Origin: Mariniphaga sp.
GTDB taxonomy: Bacteria > Bacteroidota > Bacteroidia > Bacteroidales > Prolixibacteraceae
Assembly (NCBI GenBank): GCA_013203525.1
Contig: JABMQB010000411.1
Location: forward strand, 1-8,759
Direction of reading: 5' to 3'
Length of the DNA stretch: 8,759 nucleotides
Both the position numbers and the translations under genes were made by a program. The notes under the pieces are model-generated. The model made no database searches. It was not told where the DNA came from and worked only from the letters and a program-made list of their open reading frames with translations. This document shows, piece by piece, positions 1-5,679 of this stretch. Positions within the stretch are counted from its first letter, which is position 1. Each line of letters opens with the position of its first letter.

Positions 1-692
1 AAAATGTTTTTGCTATTTTTATCAGTATAATATTATTAATGTGTGTTTTTATTTCTATTGCCCGAAAATATGAAAAAAGTAAAGTGCCCAGTGGTTTCCA
101 AAATGCCATGGAGCCCTTAATCCTTTTTATCAGGGATGATGTTGCAAAACCTGCTATTGGAGAAGAAAAATATGAGAAATTTATGCCTTTTCTTCTTTCT
201 GTATTTTTCTTTATACTCATTAACAATTTGTTAGGACTAATACCTATTCCTCCCGGTGGGGCTAATGTAACCGGGAATCTTGCTGTTACCGGAGTTTTAG
301 CTCTTTTTACTATGGCCATTACTGCAATAAACGGAAATAAATATTACTGGCAGGAAATTTATGATGCTCCCGGAGTTCCCTGGTGGCTTAAAATACCAAT
401 CCCTCTTATGCCGATTATTGAAACCGTGGGGTTATTTACAAAACCTTTTGTGCTTATGATTCGACTTTTTGCCAATATAGCAGCAGGTCATATTATTGCA
501 ATGGGATTTTTTAGTTTGATATTCATTTTCGGCGATATCATCCCTTATCTGGGGTATGCCGTTTCTCCGGTAACTATTATTTTTACAGTTTTTATGTCAG
601 TTATTGAACTTTTAGTTGCATTTGTACAAGCATATGTTTTTACACTGTTGTCAGCCCTGTATTTTGGAATGGCAACAGCTGAACACCATTGA
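1..692 (+). CDS. atpB: F-type ATP synthase subunit a, 5'-truncated by window edge
   Basis: Membrane subunit a of the F0 sector, which forms the two proton half-channels next to the c-ring. The frame stays open to the left edge (first whole codon at base 3), so the ATG at 39 is internal and the real start lies outside; 229 residues are visible. The diagnostic segment is the helix LMIRLFANIAAGHI, whose arginine (codon 462-464) matches the essential stator arginine (aArg210 in E. coli). It is preceded by the family motif ETVGLFTKPFV. Several hydrophobic segments are seen, including FLLSVFFFILINNLLGLIPIP, and a hydrophobic C-terminal pair of helices ends in ATAEHH. Bacteroidota a subunits are generally well over 300 residues, so roughly the N-terminal third is missing. 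atpE follows after 28 bp, which supports co-transcription. Identity is secure; only the start is unknown. Confidence 0.97.
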   Translation, partial: NVFAIFISIILLMCVFISIARKYEKSKVPSGFQNAMEPLILFIRDDVAKPAIGEEKYEKFMPFLLSVFFFILINNLLGLIPIPPGGANVTGNLAVTGVLALFTMAITAINGNKYYWQEIYDAPGVPWWLKIPIPLMPIIETVGLFTKPFVLMIRLFANIAAGHIIAMGFFSLIFIFGDIIPYLGYAVSPVTIIFTVFMSVIELLVAFVQAYVFTLLSALYFGMATAEHH

Positions 693-720
693 TTTTTATT
701 TATTTAAACCATTAAATGTT

Positions 721-978
721 ATGTTAACTTTAACTGTATTATTACAAGCTACTGCCGCTGCTGCACTTGGAAAACTGGGTGCAGGTCTGGGTGCCGCTAT
801 TGCTGCTATGGCAGCTGGTATCGGTATCGGGCGTATCGGTAGTAGCGCAATGGAAGCCATTGCCCGTCAGCCGGAAGCAGGAGCGGACATTCGTTCAAAC
901 ATGATCGTTTCCGCAGCTCTTATTGAGGGCGTTGCCTTCTTTGCTGTAGTTGTTTGTATGTTGATTTTGTTCTTCTAA
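721..978 (+). CDS. atpE: F-type ATP synthase subunit c (proteolipid)
   Basis: An 85-residue hairpin protein that forms the rotating c-ring of F0. Helix 1 (about residues 5-45) is rich in Gly and Ala (GAGLGAAIAAMAAGIGIGRIG), the polar loop is ARQPEA (48-53), and helix 2 (about 60-85) carries the ion-binding carboxylate Glu69 in ALIEGVAFF. The positions that hold Gln and Ser in sodium-binding c subunits are Ile36 and Gly70 here, so proton coupling is inferred. The ATG at 721 was chosen because it gives the normal family length; an in-frame upstream extension to 616 would read back into atpB and adds residues unlike any c subunit. No Shine-Dalgarno is seen; the leader is AT-rich (TTTAAACCATTAAATGTT). 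All three Arg codons are CGT, whereas atpF uses AGG, AGG and CGC, which fits the high expression needed for a multi-copy subunit. A strong hairpin follows 10 bp after the stop. Confidence 0.97.
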   Translation: MLTLTVLLQATAAAALGKLGAGLGAAIAAMAAGIGIGRIGSSAMEAIARQPEAGADIRSNMIVSAALIEGVAFFAVVVCMLILFF

Positions 979-988
979 AGAACATTCT

Positions 989-1026
989 GGTTTTTGCAAC
1001 ATAGCGGTTGGCTGGTTGCAAAAACC
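989..1026 (+). promoter_or_regulatory. Strong intercistronic hairpin between atpE and atpF
   Basis: A perfect 12-bp inverted repeat: GGTTTTTGCAAC at 989-1000 pairs with GTTGCAAAAACC at 1015-1026 across a 14-nt loop. Inside the loop AGC (1003-1005) can pair with GCT (1011-1013). It begins 10 bp after the atpE stop and ends 37 bp before the atpF start, and five T residues follow at 1029-1033. It could be an mRNA 3' stabiliser or processing site, or a leaky terminator, that raises atpE message over downstream genes. The structure is directly seen; the function is inferred from position and from the known need for many c subunits per complex. Confidence 0.7.
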
Positions 1027-1063
1027 TATTTTTATTGAAAAACATCTGGTAAAATTATTTATT

Positions 1064-1558
1064 ATGGAACTTGTTACTCCGGGGTTAGGTCTTGTTTTTT
1101 GGATGGTTATATCATTTTCAGTGATCCTTTTTATACTTAAAAAGTATGCATGGAAACCAATTCTAAAAGCACTTAAAGAAAGGGAAATCACTATTGATAA
1201 TGCGCTTAAATCAGCAGATAAAGCGAAAGAGAAAATGGAACAGCTAAAAGCGGACAATGAAAAAATCATTAAAGAAGCCAAAAATGAAAGGGATAATTTA
1301 TTAAAGGATGCCCGCCAGGTTAAAGAGAAAATAATATCCGAAGCAAAGGAAAAAGCAAATTCGGAGGCAAAAAAAATAATAGAAGATGCAAAGGTGAAAA
1401 TTGAAAACGAAAAAGAGGCAGCAGTTGATGAAATAAAAAACCAGATTGCCGGTTTTTCTGTTGAAATTGCTGAAAAAATTCTGAAAAAGAAACTTGAAAA
1501 ATCAAAAGACCAGAAAGACCTTATTAACGAACTTGTTGATGAAATAAAATTAAATTAA
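1064..1558 (+). CDS. atpF: F-type ATP synthase subunit b
   Basis: A 164-residue peripheral-stalk subunit that ties the a subunit in the membrane to delta and alpha on F1. The short N-terminus MELVTPGLGLVFWMVISFSV leads into a single membrane helix (about residues 6-26), followed by KKYAWKPIL, the usual juxtamembrane motif. The remainder is a long Lys/Glu/Ala-rich helix without helix breakers through about residue 130, as expected for the right-handed coiled coil of the b dimer. It ends in a delta-binding region (AEKILKKKLEKSKDQKDLINELVDEI). The ATG at 1064 is preferred over an in-frame TTG at 1016, because MELVTPGLGL is the typical start in this phylum and the TTG lies inside the intercistronic hairpin. 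There is no clear Shine-Dalgarno (leader TAAAATTATTTATT). The next gene is separated by an unusually long 302-bp spacer. Confidence 0.96.
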   Translation: MELVTPGLGLVFWMVISFSVILFILKKYAWKPILKALKEREITIDNALKSADKAKEKMEQLKADNEKIIKEAKNERDNLLKDARQVKEKIISEAKEKANSEAKKIIEDAKVKIENEKEAAVDEIKNQIAGFSVEIAEKILKKKLEKSKDQKDLINELVDEIKLN

Positions 1559-1586
1559 CCCTGCTATTTAAACCCGGGTAACTAAT

Positions 1587-1614
1587 CAGTCGGCAGTCCA
1601 CAATCGGCAGTCGG
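1587..1614. repeat. Tandem heptamer repeat, CAGTCGG x4
   Basis: Four consecutive 7-bp units are seen: CAGTCGG, CAGTCCA, CAATCGG, CAGTCGG. The array is followed by a poly-A stretch. One inverse copy of part of the unit (GCCGACT) occurs at 1751-1757. It lies 29 bp downstream of the atpF stop. The period is exact and units differ from the consensus by at most two bases. Its role is unknown. Confidence 0.75.
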
Positions 1615-1670
1615 CAAAAAAGAAAATAACAATCAAACAATTAATACATAATGGTAATTGCTAATCACAT

Positions 1671-1686
1671 TCCTGATAAATCGGGA
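1671..1686. repeat. Small hairpin TCCTGA-TAAA-TCGGGA
   Basis: A 6-bp stem containing one G-T pair closes a TAAA tetraloop. It stands at the left end of the presumed repeat unit of the atpF-atpH spacer, 33 bp before the GC-rich palindrome. It is weak by itself and is listed because it belongs to the cluster of palindromes in this spacer. Confidence 0.4.
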
Positions 1687-1718
1687 CTGAAAAGTATAAA
1701 TAGCCCTGTCTCCAGATT

Positions 1719-1752
1719 GCCCGCCCGAACGTACTGTTCGGTACGGGCGGGC
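1719..1752. repeat. GC-rich palindrome, 9-bp stem
   Basis: GCCCGCCCG at 1719-1727 is the exact reverse complement of CGGGCGGGC at 1744-1752. The 16-nt interior can form further pairs in two alternative ways (GTAC with GTAC, or GAAC with GTTC). The stem is all G and C in an AT-rich operon, so it should be a very stable RNA hairpin. No run of T follows on the plus strand, which argues against a simple terminator. It may be part of a dispersed palindromic repeat. Confidence 0.7.
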
Positions 1753-1792
1753 CGACTTAAAATGTAAAGTATAATGATATTAGCCATTTTAG

Positions 1793-1821
1793 GCCCGTCC
1801 GAATGGTTCAGCCGGGCGGAC
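1793..1821. repeat. Second GC-rich imperfect palindrome
   Basis: Two overlapping 5-bp inverted pairs share this interval: GTCCG (1797-1801) with CGGAC (1817-1821), and GCCCG (1793-1797) with CGGGC (1813-1817). Only one pairing can form at a time. It resembles the first palindrome in its CCCG/CGGG content and ends 39 bp before the atpH start, so it lies in the leader of the atpH cistron. Confidence 0.5.
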
Positions 1822-1860
1822 ATTACAAACTTAAGACACTGAATAGATACAAAAGCTGTT

Positions 1861-2400
1861 ATGAATTTAAGCAAAATTTCAGTAAGGTATTCGAAAGCAT
1901 TGTTTCTTACTTCACAGGAAAAGAATGTGTTAAAAAGAGTCAATGATGATATGCTATTGCTGTATAATACCTGTCTGGATATTGAAGAATTTAATAAGCT
2001 GCTTGAGAATCCTATTGTTTCTTCATCAACAAAAAGAAAAATAATCGAATCTGTTTTTTCCGGTAATGTTCATGAAATTACTCTCTCTTTTCTCTATCTT
2101 ATTTTAAAAAATAACCGTGAAGTATTTCTTGAAGATATTACAAGGGTATTCCTTGATCTATACCGTAAAAAAATGGGATTTGTTTCGGTATTATTGACTA
2201 CTGCAATCAGTATTGATGATGATCTTAGAAAAAAAATTATTGAAATAATCAATACAACATATAAAGCAGATGTTGAAATGACTGAATCTGTTAATGAAAA
2301 TATCCTTGGGGGTTTTAAGCTTCAAATTGAAGATAAATTATTGGATGCAAGTGTTTCAACATCACTAAATAAATTAAAAAGGGAATTATTAATAAAGTAA
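1861..2400 (+). CDS. atpH: F-type ATP synthase subunit delta (OSCP homologue)
   Basis: A 179-residue subunit that joins the top of F1 (alpha N-termini) to the b stalk. The N-terminal part (about residues 1-105) is an all-helical domain beginning with MNLSKISVRYSKALFLTSQE, matching the family pattern of a start followed by an RYAxAL-like motif. The C-terminal part carries the family signature around residues 145-175 (NENILGGFKLQIEDKLLDASV...LNKLKREL), equivalent to the conserved GG-x-IGD-xx-D-S segment. Length is normal for the family. The ATG at 1861 is the natural start, and no Shine-Dalgarno precedes it. It is separated from atpF by the 302-bp repeat-bearing spacer and from atpA by 129 bp. 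As is usual, it diverges more than alpha or c, but context and motif leave little doubt. Confidence 0.95.
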   Translation: MNLSKISVRYSKALFLTSQEKNVLKRVNDDMLLLYNTCLDIEEFNKLLENPIVSSSTKRKIIESVFSGNVHEITLSFLYLILKNNREVFLEDITRVFLDLYRKKMGFVSVLLTTAISIDDDLRKKIIEIINTTYKADVEMTESVNENILGGFKLQIEDKLLDASVSTSLNKLKRELLIK

Positions 2401-2467
2401 ACTAAAGGTGAAAAGAAGTTAAAAGTGACTAAAGTTGAGAAGAGAAGAAGTTTAAACTTTAGGCACT
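2401..2467. repeat. Degenerate repeat and imperfect hairpin in the atpH-atpA spacer
   Basis: A purine-rich stretch begins with two similar copies 27 bp apart, starting ACTAAAGGTGAAAAG at 2401 and ACTAAAGTTGAGAAG at 2428. A reversed copy follows: GTGACTAAAGTT at 2425-2436 pairs with AACTTTAGGCAC at 2455-2466 at 11 of 12 positions. A perfect 12-bp palindrome, AAGTTTAAACTT, lies at 2448-2459. The stretch starts directly after the atpH stop and ends 62 bp before atpA. It may be a degenerate short-period repeat similar in design to, but different in sequence from, those in the other two spacers. Confidence 0.5.
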
Positions 2468-2529
2468 AAGTAGTTTCAATCTAAAACATTTATAGGCAAC
2501 AATTTGTTCTATATTAATAAATTTTGAAT

Positions 2530-4110
2530 ATGGCAAATATTAAACCGTCAGAAGTTTCTGAAATTCTGAAAAAACAATTAGAAGGAATTACAACTGAAGT
2601 TGAACTTGAAGAAGTGGGTGTCGTTCTTCAGATTGGAGATGGTATTGCCCGTGTTTACGGACTATCAAATGTTCAGTCTAACGAATTGGTTGAATTTGAA
2701 AATGGTATTGAAGGTATTGTGTTAAACCTTGAAGAAGATAACGTTGGTATTGTAGTATTAGGACCAACCGAGAAAATTAAGGAGGGCGACAAAGTAAAAA
2801 GGACAAAACGTATATCTTCAATTATGGCAGGAGAACCCCTGCTCGGACGAGTTATAAATACTATTGGTGAACCTCTGGACGGCAAGGGTCCAATTAAAGG
2901 AGACCTTTATGAAATGCCACTTGAACGAAAAGCACCAGGAGTAATTTTTCGTCAACCGGTAAACGAACCCATACAAACGGGCATCAAAGCCATTGACTCC
3001 ATGATCCCAATCGGCAGGGGACAGCGGGAATTGATCATCGGCGACCGGAAAACAGGGAAAACATCAATTGCTATTGATACTATCATTAATCAAAAGGAGA
3101 ATTGGGATAAAGGAGAACCTGTTTTTTGTATTTATGTATCTATTGGACAAAAAGGTTCAACCGTAGCAAATATCGTTAAAACACTTGAAGAACAGGATGC
3201 TCTTAAATATACAGTTATCGTTCTGGCAACTGCAGCAGATCCGGCTCCGGCACAATTCTATGCTCCTTATGCCGGTGCAGCCATTGGTGAATATTTCAGG
3301 GATACCGGCCGTGCTGCTCTTGTAATTTATGATGACCTTTCAAAACAGGCAGTCTCTTATCGCGAGGTTTCTCTTCTGCTTAGAAGACCACCTGGCAGAG
3401 AAGCTTATCCGGGTGACGTGTTTTATCTTCATTCCCGGCTTCTTGAAAGAGCTGCGAAAATCATCAATTCAGATGATGTGGCGAAAAAAATGAATGATAT
3501 TCCTGAATCATTAAAGAATAAAATTAAGGGGGGGGGATCCCTTACCGCTCTTCCTATAATTGAAACACAGGCAGGTGATGTTGCCGCTTATATCCCAACT
3601 AATGTGATATCTATTACAGATGGCCAGATTTTTCTGGAGCCTGACCTGTTTAACTCGGGAATAAGACCTGCTATTAACGTGGGGATTTCCGTATCACGTG
3701 TTGGGGGAAATGCCCAAATTAAATCAATGAAAAAAGTTGCCGGAACATTAAAACTTGACCAGGCACAGTTCCGTGAACTGGAAGCTTTCTCAAAATTTGG
3801 CTCCGACCTCGATGTTGCTACCATGCGTGTTCTTGACAAAGGGCGTAAAAATGTGGAGATTTTGAAACAGGGGCAGTATGTTCCCATGAAAATTGAACAT
3901 CAGATCGCAATTATTTATTGCGGGTCAAAAGAATTATTGCGGAATGTTCCGATTGAAAAAGTAAAAGAATTTGAAACCAGCTTCCTTGAAATGATGGAAA
4001 TGAAGCACCGTAAAACACTTGATGTTTTGCGTGATGGGAGTTTAACCACAGAAGTAGAAGAAGTTTTAAAGAAAGTTGCAGTCGAAGTGGCTGATAAATA
4101 TAAAAGTTAA
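2530..4110 (+). CDS. atpA: F-type ATP synthase subunit alpha
   Basis: A 526-residue non-catalytic nucleotide-binding subunit of F1 that alternates with beta in the hexamer. It has a beta-barrel N-terminal domain (about 25-95), a nucleotide-binding domain with Walker A GDRKTGKT (171-178) and Walker B ALVIYDD (263-269), then the helical C-terminal domain. The signature PAINVGISVSRVGG (about 380-393) includes Arg390, the arginine finger that reaches into the catalytic site of beta. Compared with E. coli there is an insertion at about 309-338 (IINSDDVAKKMNDIPESLKN...GGGS), typical of Bacteroidota. The second Walker A Gln of most homologues is Lys174 here. The ATG at 2530 is preferred over an in-frame TTG two codons upstream, because MANIKPSEVSEIL is the usual start. 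A run of nine G (3528-3536) lies inside the gene and encodes Lys333 to Gly336; the frame is intact across it. Confidence 0.98.
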   Translation: MANIKPSEVSEILKKQLEGITTEVELEEVGVVLQIGDGIARVYGLSNVQSNELVEFENGIEGIVLNLEEDNVGIVVLGPTEKIKEGDKVKRTKRISSIMAGEPLLGRVINTIGEPLDGKGPIKGDLYEMPLERKAPGVIFRQPVNEPIQTGIKAIDSMIPIGRGQRELIIGDRKTGKTSIAIDTIINQKENWDKGEPVFCIYVSIGQKGSTVANIVKTLEEQDALKYTVIVLATAADPAPAQFYAPYAGAAIGEYFRDTGRAALVIYDDLSKQAVSYREVSLLLRRPPGREAYPGDVFYLHSRLLERAAKIINSDDVAKKMNDIPESLKNKIKGGGSLTALPIIETQAGDVAAYIPTNVISITDGQIFLEPDLFNSGIRPAINVGISVSRVGGNAQIKSMKKVAGTLKLDQAQFRELEAFSKFGSDLDVATMRVLDKGRKNVEILKQGQYVPMKIEHQIAIIYCGSKELLRNVPIEKVKEFETSFLEMMEMKHRKTLDVLRDGSLTTEVEEVLKKVAVEVADKYKS

Positions 4111-4111
4111 G

Positions 4112-4188
4112 GATTGAAAGACTGAAGGGCTGAATGATTGATTTAAAAAATTTTCAATTCAGTAATTCAGTAATTCTATCATTCAAGC
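4112..4188. repeat. Inverted blocks of tandem octamers in the atpA-atpG spacer
   Basis: Immediately after the atpA stop come four 8-bp units of a GATTGAAT-like repeat (GATTGAAA, GACTGAAG, GGCTGAAT, GATTGATT at 4112-4143). After an AT-rich centre containing AAAAAATTTT come four units in the opposite orientation (ATTCAGTA, ATTCAGTA, ATTCTATC, ATTCAAGC at 4157-4188). The RNA could fold into an imperfect stem over most of the 86-bp spacer. The array ends 8 bp before the atpG start codon, so folding could influence atpG translation. The pattern is seen directly; any role is inference. Confidence 0.65.
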
Positions 4189-4196
4189 ATTAATAG

Positions 4197-5075
4197 ATGG
4201 CTGGATTAAAAGAAATACGGATAAGGATTGCATCCATAAAAACAACCCGGCAGGTAACCAGTGCCATGAAAATGGTATCGGCAGCTAAGTTGAAAAAGAC
4301 GCAGGATGCTATTATGCAAATAAGGCCCTATGCCGATAAAATGTACCAGATTTTATCATCGCTGAGTACAAGCCTCGAAAGTTCGGAAGATTCGGCATAC
4401 ACACAAGCCCGTGAATGCAATAAAGTATTGGTTGTTTTAATTTCATCGAACCGGGGATTATGTGGAGGTTTTAACTCCAATGTTTCGAAAAAAGCAGCCG
4501 AGCTGGCTTACACAAAATACAGCCAGCAATTGCAACAGGGTAATATCGATTTTCTGGCTGTGGGAAAACAAGGCGAGCGTCAGTTGAAACATTTTAAATT
4601 GAATGTTGCAGGAAACAAAAATGAATTGTTCGAAGAATTAACTTTTGACAATGTATCAGCAATAGCAACCGAAGTAATGCAGAAGTTTGCCAATGGCGAA
4701 TACGATTGTGTGGAGCTGGTTTACAACCAATTTAAAAATGCAGCTGTACAAATTGGAACTGCCGAAAAATTCCTTCCGGTTGAAATGGAAGAAGGAGAAG
4801 AAGAAACCACCAATTTTGATTTTATATACGAACCTTCGAAAGAATATATTATTCAGGAATTAATTCCACGTTCGTTAAAAATCCAATTTTATAAAGCATT
4901 ACTTGATTCGCATGCAGCCGAACATGGTGCCCGTATGACTGCTATGCACCAGGCAACCGACAATGCATCGGAAATGCTTAACGATTTAACTTTACAATAT
5001 AACAAAGCAAGGCAGGCAACCATAACTAATGAAATACTTGAGATTGTAAGTGGTGCCGAGGCGTTAAAAGGATAA
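4197..5075 (+). CDS. atpG: F-type ATP synthase subunit gamma
   Basis: A 292-residue central rotor shaft of F1. The N-terminal helix MAGLKEIRIRIASIKTTRQVTSAMKMVSAAKLKK and the C-terminal helix (about 245-290, EHGARMTAMHQATDNASEMLNDLTLQYNKARQATITNEILEIVSGAEAL) form the antiparallel coiled coil that turns inside the alpha/beta hexamer. The central Rossmann-like domain contains the conserved SSNRGLCGGFNSN (about 83-95). A short acidic loop (EMEEGEEETTNFDF, about 196-209) is within normal family variation. The ATG at 4197 gives the canonical start and lacks a Shine-Dalgarno. It is the last gene of the transcription unit: a terminator follows 18 bp after the stop, and the next gene is convergent. 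The beta and epsilon genes that follow gamma in many other phyla are not here. Confidence 0.98.
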   Translation: MAGLKEIRIRIASIKTTRQVTSAMKMVSAAKLKKTQDAIMQIRPYADKMYQILSSLSTSLESSEDSAYTQARECNKVLVVLISSNRGLCGGFNSNVSKKAAELAYTKYSQQLQQGNIDFLAVGKQGERQLKHFKLNVAGNKNELFEELTFDNVSAIATEVMQKFANGEYDCVELVYNQFKNAAVQIGTAEKFLPVEMEEGEEETTNFDFIYEPSKEYIIQELIPRSLKIQFYKALLDSHAAEHGARMTAMHQATDNASEMLNDLTLQYNKARQATITNEILEIVSGAEALKG

Positions 5076-5093
5076 ACAACTTAAATATATTTC

Positions 5094-5125
5094 AAAATCC
5101 CGGGTTGGTTGATCTGGGATTTTTT
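5094..5125 (+). terminator. Rho-independent terminator after atpG, possibly bidirectional
   Basis: AAAATCCC (5094-5101) pairs with GGGATTTT (5116-5123), giving an 8-bp stem that can be extended by G-T and G-C pairs to leave an 8-nt loop. A run of six T covers 5120-5125. It lies between the stops of the convergent atpG and the small outer-membrane gene. Read on the minus strand, the stem ends in four T followed by GAA, so it could also end the minus-strand operon, though more weakly. Confidence 0.85.
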
Positions 5126-5160
5126 ATGTTTGATAATTCAGGATATATGGAAAATCTGTT

Positions 5161-5676
5161 TTAAAAGTAATAGTGCAATCCAATTTTAAGACTTAAAAAC
5201 TTATAATTGTTCTTAAAGAAGATTTTTGAAAATGATGTTGAGATATCTATTTTAAGCTTATCTGTTAATCCCGAATTAGTTTTGATTCCTGCCATGGGCC
5301 TAATCCCGAATGCATTCTCTTTTGCATTTAAAGTTGGTGTAAGATATTTTGAATATTGATAATTTCCCACTTGAAATCCCAGATATGGATTGATTTTTTT
5401 ATTGATAATTAAGTATTTAAATGAGACATATCCCGATTGAAGACGAAATTCCTGCTGTAGTGTACTAAAAAACAGTAATTCATATCCGGCTGAAACAACG
5501 ACTTTGTTTTTAATTATATATCCAAGCGAAAGAGATGGTCCATATCCTGCATCTACTTCGTTAGCAAGTGTTGCGAATGGATATAAAATGCTTCCCTCAA
5601 TACCGACATATATTTGAGCATTAGACATTTGACTTGAGGCAAATGTAATTACGAATAGAAGAATTAATTTTTTCAT
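5161..5676 (-). CDS. Small outer-membrane beta-barrel protein of unknown function
   Basis: A 171-residue protein not assignable to a named family by eye. An N-terminal signal peptide (MKKLILLFVITFASSQMSNA, cleavage probably at NA|Q) leads to a mature part with alternating polar and hydrophobic strands rich in Tyr, Phe and Gly (for example GYGPSLSLGYII, VVSAGYELLFF, INPYLGFQVGNYQYSKY, FLSLKIGLHYYF). The chain ends in Phe, as expected for a barrel handled by the BAM machinery. About eight strands would fit the length, comparable to the OmpA/OmpX-like outer-membrane barrel families common in Bacteroidota. The start lies 3 bp after the stop of the TonB-dependent receptor gene, so it is probably the last cistron of that operon. 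It may be an accessory to the receptor or an independent porin-like or structural barrel; nothing in the sequence decides this. Confidence 0.8.
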   Translation of the reverse strand: MKKLILLFVITFASSQMSNAQIYVGIEGSILYPFATLANEVDAGYGPSLSLGYIIKNKVVVSAGYELLFFSTLQQEFRLQSGYVSFKYLIINKKINPYLGFQVGNYQYSKYLTPTLNAKENAFGIRPMAGIKTNSGLTDKLKIDISTSFSKIFFKNNYKFLSLKIGLHYYF

Positions 5677-5679
5677 AAT

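Larger units (their letters stand above)
1559..1860. repeat. 302-bp non-coding spacer with repeat and palindrome elements
   Basis: This spacer splits atpF from atpH and holds no credible gene. Three things fill it: a heptamer tandem array at 1587-1614, a small hairpin at 1671-1686, and two GC-rich palindromes at 1719-1752 and 1793-1821 that contrast with the AT-rich surroundings. The stretch from about 1664 to 1826 has the look of a dispersed intergenic repeat unit inserted between two genes that usually sit close together. That is inferred from composition and structure, since copies elsewhere in the genome cannot be seen. No convincing Bacteroidota promoter (TTTG plus TAnnTTTG) was found in it. 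Confidence 0.5.

Noticed and set aside
616..720. N-terminal extension of atpE to an ATG at 616
   Set aside because: The added 35 residues come from the shifted frame of the 3' end of atpB and do not resemble a c-subunit N-terminus; the ATG at 721 gives the normal 85-residue length.
1016..1063. TTG start for atpF at 1016
   Set aside because: It lies inside the hairpin, and the extra 16 residues are not part of the family; MELVTPGLGL at 1064 is the expected start.
895..1505. Minus-strand frames antisense to atpE and atpF
   Set aside because: They mirror the Lys/Glu-rich coding of subunit b, giving Ser/Phe/Leu-rich peptides, and lack any recognisable family features.
1587..1614. Heptamer array considered as a CRISPR fragment or origin iterons
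   Set aside because: Units are 7 bp and directly adjacent without spacers, and no cas, rep or DnaA-box context is present.
1719..1752. GC-rich palindrome as a terminator after atpF
   Set aside because: The stem is strong, but no T-run follows on either side of the plus-strand transcript, so intrinsic termination is not supported.
1665..1943. A 92-codon minus-strand reading frame across the atpF-atpH spacer into atpH
   Set aside because: It crosses the palindromes and overlaps the first 83 bases of atpH antisense. The peptide has no domain pattern and is best explained as an accidental frame in repeat sequence.
2673..3887. Two minus-strand frames inside atpA
   Set aside because: They lie wholly within a highly conserved gene on the other strand and have no domain features.
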